A stretch of DNA of 37,007 nucleotides, taken from positions 4,701 to 41,707 of the forward strand of contig MNCI01014402.1 of the NCBI GenBank assembly GCA_015680685.1, in the 5' to 3' direction. The position numbers and the translations under genes are program-made. This DNA comes from Gnetum montanum (taxonomy: Eukaryota; Streptophyta; Gnetopsida; Gnetales; Gnetaceae). Under the pieces are notes generated by a model. The model had not been told where the DNA came from. It made no database searches and saw only the letters and a list, made by a program, of their open reading frames with translations. Below, piece by piece: positions 32,860 through 37,007 of the stretch (positions within the stretch are counted from its first letter, which is position 1; every line of letters begins with the position of its first letter).

Positions 32860-34700
32860 TTGAGAGAAACTACTAACAAGAGGAATCCAAAAAAGAAAAT
32901 CAATTTTGAGGCAATCTTGAAGGCAAAAGAAAATTCTATGATGCCATTGAACAATCCAATGGAAAAAAAATTAGAATTGAAGAGATCAATTCTACTTAAT
33001 TCCATCTATTTTTCTATAGTCATGAAGCTAGAAGTTCATGATGTTTGTGATGCAATCAAGTTGTCTAGCTACATGGTCGAATTAACATTTTCTTAGTTGA
33101 TGATAGAAGAAGAAAGTTTGAAAAGTTTACAGACTTATCACAATGGAGTAATGAGATTTTCTATAGAGATAAGTCTTGTCATGTGAACCTCTTAGAAGAT
33201 CTTATTCATTTGATAATGAAGGATGGAAATCTTAACATCTCATTCATAGACATTCATTCTATAGATAAGGGTTCTTTGCTCTAATCATTCATGGGTCAAC
33301 AATATTTTAAAACTAGTAAGTCAAATCCATGGATAAATTTAGACTACCTTGTTGAGCCCATCTGCATAATTGCTAATATTTACAATGCATATATTAATTG
33401 TGAAAATCATTGTATGTACATATAATGGAGTGTTCTAAAGGTGCTACTCTATATTATGGCTTGGAGAATGAAAGTAATTGGGCTCATTTTATTGTTTAGA
33501 ATTTTATCAAGTTCTTTACAAGTTGTGTGATGAGAGCATTATTCACTTTGGTTTCAAAAGCCTTTTCATAGTCATTTCTTAGAAAGCTTCAACGTTGGAA
33601 AATCCTATTAGTTTTCTAGTATCCATGGAGATTCCAATCTTACTAAGACTGACCCAAGTTATTAACTTGCATATGAAAGAGACTTTATAAGAGCATAACC
33701 ATTTTGTCATCACTTTTGTTATTTTTGTAAACTTTAGGAGAATGCTTTAAAGATTTAGATGTAGCTATTAAGGAAGGAATTGATTATTGGCTTGCAAATT
33801 GTAAGTTAAATGTATTGAATGATCATGAATTAATCAAAGTAGAAGTGTATGTGTGTGTGTGTGTGTGTGTGTAAAATCAATGTTGCATTATGTAGCTTAT
33901 AGGCACTATGCAGACAATCAAGAAGAGCAAAGTATAAGACAATTTAAAATATGTTACTCCTTAAGGATGAAAAGAATAAATGGAGGAAAAAAATGAGAGG
34001 TATAAGATAAAGTACAAAAGCCTTAATTCTACATCAAAAAATTTCTTGAATGATGTGGCCAAGTATAAGAAGTCTATTAGGACTAAACTTTAAAAACTTA
34101 ATCCATTTAGGAAGAGTGAGCTAGTAAAAGCATCAACACTAACAAGAATATCAATATCAGAGGAAACAATGAAGGAGGCATACATGAATAAAAATGTAGT
34201 TAGATGACCTTGCATTTAAGAATTCTAGAATTAAGCAAAATAATAAAGTCATTAAATGCAACTAATGAAGTTTTTATAGTTAATGTAAGAGCACTTCAAA
34301 TAACCTAGAAGAAGCTAGGTAGAAAATGCATGCTGCAAAAAACCACCATAGAAAATATAAGAAAGAAATTAAGTAACAAAGGAAAATATAGCAAAGGAAC
34401 TTTGTAAGCATCTCTCCAACAAAGAAACAAATATGATAAGTGTTGAAGAGAAGATAAAGAAGTTAAAAGAAGAAAATAAGTAATTAAAAAATCAAGATGT
34501 GATTCTAAAAGCTCTTCCTACATCAAAGTCCTTTAGAGCTATGACTACATTTGAATATAACAAATAACCTATTATACTTGACACTACCCCGATCCAAGAT
34601 AAGCCTCCCTTATATGAAGCCCCCATTTCTAAATCTTATATATATGTTTTTGAACTTGAATCATTAGAGGTAGAACTTAATGATGTTTTATAATATCCAT
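32860..34700 (+). pseudogene. decayed open reading frame of unknown origin
   Basis: Frames with protein-like composition follow each other with shifts and stops. These are 32860-33096 (basic, K/N-rich, then M-K-L-E-V-H-D-V-C-D-A-I-K-L-S-S-Y), 33114-33420 (D-L-S-Q-W-S-N-E-I-F-Y-R-D-K-S and L-V-E-P-I-C-I-I-A-N-I-Y-N-A-Y), a piece near 33745-33840 (D-V-A-I-K-E-G-I-D-Y-W-L), and a coiled-coil-like end near 34435-34700. I cannot assign a family. The regular succession suggests a dead transposon gene or retrogene rather than chance, but a spacer cannot be ruled out. Confidence 0.4.
33851..33872. repeat. GT microsatellite
   Basis: Eleven uninterrupted GT units, preceded by GTGTAT. It sits within the decayed frame described above. 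Confidence 0.95.
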
Positions 34701-34756
34701 TCTTGCCCAATTTGTAAAATTAATAGAGAAGTAGTTGATGATCTTTTCTTCATATA

Positions 34757-35270
34757 TGTGACATCCTATTCCCAGATGTCATAAAAATACAAATGCCTAG
34801 TTTATTATATTCATCATGGATAACATATTAGAAAGATTATAAACACTTAAATAATGAATTAATTAGCAAATAAATAATTGATACTAAAGAATTAAGCAAG
34901 GAAAGAAAAATGGAAAAATTGTATTCATGGAAGAGAGTATTGTAACACCATTTTGGGTTATCTTCCTATGCCACATAAGCCTTAGAGGTAATCTGGCACT
35001 GCCACCATGGTTAGGCCTATAACCTAGCCAGAAGGGTGGGCCAGTCCCCTTCCTATCCCGCTTCATTCGGGTCCCATTACTTGCCTCTCTAGGTTCTACA
35101 ACTCCATGCTGGCATGACCGCTAACCTCGACCTTAAATAGCATAGGTCAAACCCTTTCCCAAGGGATACATGAATAGTCATAACTCCTCATAATGAGGTA
35201 CCCATTCATTAGAAGGTTAATTACATTGTTTACAATTGTTTCCACCCTTAACAAGGGATGGGATGTTACA
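34757..35270 (-). repeat. 3' LTR of element 4 (chromovirus)
   Basis: This 514 bp LTR starts TGTAACATCC at 35270 and ends GGATGTCACA at 34757 on the minus strand, directly after a polypurine tract. The inverted ends (TGTAACATCC and TGTGACATCC) differ by one base. The five bases beyond it are ATATA; the matching 5' LTR lies outside the window. Confidence 0.82.
35131..35140 (-). promoter_or_regulatory. possible TATA-like box in the element 4 LTR
   Basis: The minus strand reads CTATTTAAGG at a plausible U3 position. There is no other copy in the window to compare with. Confidence 0.35.
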
Positions 35271-35284
35271 ATCTACCCCCCTTA
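35271..35284 (-). other. polypurine tract of element 4
   Basis: The minus strand reads TAAGGGGGGTAGAT immediately before the LTR, as expected for plus-strand priming. Confidence 0.8.
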
Positions 35285-37007
35285 AGCATCTAGCTCATCC
35301 TTGAGTGCTTTCTCAATATCCAGCTACTTAACGGCTGCTTCATAATTATGCTTCTCAACTTCAGTTCCCTTATTTCTCATTATCATCTATACAAATAAAA
35401 GATAAAAATTTATAAGCATAATTTATTACATCCATAATAAATTCAACCTATCATTCAATATCTGGATGATCAAAAAATTGAGGGTAAGTATTTAAAAAAA
35501 AAACTCCCTATTTTCCCAGGTCTATTAATCACAATTTGACCATTGAACAAGTACTTCGCTGATAGTTTTATTTCATAATTTCTTTGTTCTTTGGTCTTTA
35601 ATAGCAATGGGTTTTACTTCAAAGCTGGCGTTGGATCGTAATGGCAAAGTATTCTAATCTAATACATATGGTACATCATTTTCATGAAATTTCTTTAACA
35701 AGCTCACATGAAAAACTAGATGAATTTTAAAGGTTTCATGAAGATTCAGTTGATATGCTACTTCACCAATTCTTTTAGAGATTTAAAAGGTCCACAAAAT
35801 CTAGGTGCTAATTTAGCATATTTTCCCAATTTAAGAGAACTTCTGGTAGGTTTTACTCTCAACAATACTTGATTCCCTACTTGGAATTCTTTTTTAAGTT
35901 GATGTTGATCTACATATCATTTATATTTGTCCTGGGTAGCTTGCAATTTTTTTTAACCCTTATGATAATGTTTTCCATTATTTTCATTTCTTCTTCCTTC
36001 CATTCCGCTCTTAAGGTTGGATCTACCGAAGTTAATGGTGTACAACAATTATGTTCATATACTACTTCGAATGGTGTTCGATGTATAGAACATTGATAAT
36101 TGTTATTGTAGGAAAATTCTACCAAATGAAAATAATTCTCCCATGTTTTTAGTTTACTCCCAACTTAACTTCATAGGATATCTTCTAATATTCTATCCAC
36201 TCGTTCAATTTGTCCATCAGTTTTAGGATGATAAGTTGTGCTAAATTTCAATTGAGTTCCAAGATCTCTAAAGAAAATTTTCCAAAATTTAGATATGAAT
36301 TTAGGATCTCTATTTGAAGTGATAGATTTTGGACAACCATGTAATCTAAATACTTCTTGTATGAATTTTTGGGCTATTTCTTCCACTGTGTTTGTAGATT
36401 TCAAAGCTATAAAATGTACCATCTTTGATAGATGATCAACTACTACAAAAATTGCATCATTTCCTTTTTTGGTTATTGGAAATCCCACAATGAAATCCAT
36501 AGTGAGATCTTTCATTTCTAGGTTGGAACTTCCAAGGGTTGTAATAATCCATTGGGTTTCCTTTGTTCAGCTTTTATTCTTTGACATGTTGGGCAATTTT
36601 TAATGTATGCAAATTCTTCATTCTAGGCCAAAAATAAGATTTGCAAATTATCATATAGGTCTTAATATAACCTGGGTGTCCCACATATGGTACTTCATTT
36701 GCTTCACATAATAATTTTAGTCTCCAATTTCCTTTTGGTGTGCATACTCTTTGTCCTTTCATTAATAAACCATTAGAAGTAAGTTGGTATTGAGGCTCAT
36801 CGGGAATGTTGGTTAAAATCTTTTTAAAGTAAGGTTCTTCTTTCATTTATTTCTTAATTTCTTCTTCCATAGGGGTTGTTACTACACCTATCATTAAATT
36901 CCATATTAGACTAAGGGCATCAACTACCACATTTTTTTTCTAGGAACATATTTGATTTCAAAATCATATTCTACTAACAATTCTATCCATCGCCTTTGAC
37001 GAGTATT
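35285..37007 (-). pseudogene. 3' pol of element 4: RNase H end, integrase, chromodomain
   Basis: From 37007 downward on the minus strand comes the RNase H C-terminus (R-R-W-I-E-L-L, then D-A-L-S), cut by the window edge. Next is the integrase zinc-finger part 36574-36846 (G-H-P-G, Y-F-W-P-R-M), with C-P-T-C displaced into another frame near 36590. The catalytic core 36171-36515 has M-D-F-I-V-G-F-P, S-N-R-D-P-K-F and G-Q-I-E-R, which supply the D, D and E. The C-terminal integrase 35910-36125 has E-F-S-Y-N-N and T-P-F-E-V-V-Y. A G-P-F motif region with K-Y-A-K-L-A-P-R-F lies near 35820, then V-F-H-V-S-L-L near 35700. A chromodomain remnant (K-V-L-V-Q-W-S, T-W-E-N) lies near 35520-35600. The chromodomain makes it a chromovirus. 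Only a few frameshifts and stops interrupt it, so it is younger than element 3. It is unrelated to elements 1-3. Confidence 0.88.

Overview
The window is nuclear DNA of a seed plant. It has a spliced host gene, plant-type retrotransposons primed by tRNA-Asp, AT-rich decayed spacers and assembly gaps. Introns stuffed with old non-LTR elements and deeply nested, heavily mutated LTR elements point to a large repeat-rich genome. A gymnosperm would fit, but nothing here proves it.

Host part (about 1-7500, minus strand): two exons with good splice sites (7158-7490 and 6901-7059) encode the start of an unrecognised, probably plastid-targeted protein. A third phase-compatible exon (115-273) may belong to the same gene. 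The roughly 6.6 kb intron between them contains a dead LINE (about 2600-5600). That LINE is itself interrupted by a 564 bp SINE-like element with a perfect 13 bp target duplication.

Retrotransposon cluster (about 7640-29638): a repeat fragment (7640-8402) is followed by element 1 (plus strand: LTR, tRNA-Asp primer site, broken gag and protease, no RT or integrase, long non-coding tail, truncated second LTR). At about 15373 this LTR is fused to the inverted 5' half of a sister copy, element 2 (minus strand: gag 15374-16873, primer site, LTR 17022-18075). The LTR-leader-gag blocks of the two copies form inverted arms of about 2.6 kb. Element 2 abuts the tail of element 3, an older and strongly decayed relative on the minus strand. 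Element 3 still shows gag, protease, RT, RNase H, integrase and a 5' LTR (28794-29638). Its integrase zinc-finger region is split by a 3.93 kb insertion (19700-23633) with 1.3 kb inverted arms and a 5 bp target duplication. The three elements are relatives; elements 1 and 2 look like non-autonomous gag/protease derivatives of an element-3-like parent.

Right part (29639-37007): about 5 kb of AT-rich DNA holds a tRNA/SINE-like motif, a decayed ORF of unknown origin and a GT microsatellite. It is followed by the 3' LTR, polypurine tract, chromodomain remnant, integrase and RNase H end of a chromovirus (element 4, minus strand) that runs off the window. No intact mobile-element gene is visible. 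Two isolated single Ns each sit between near-identical direct repeats and look like unmerged contig ends.
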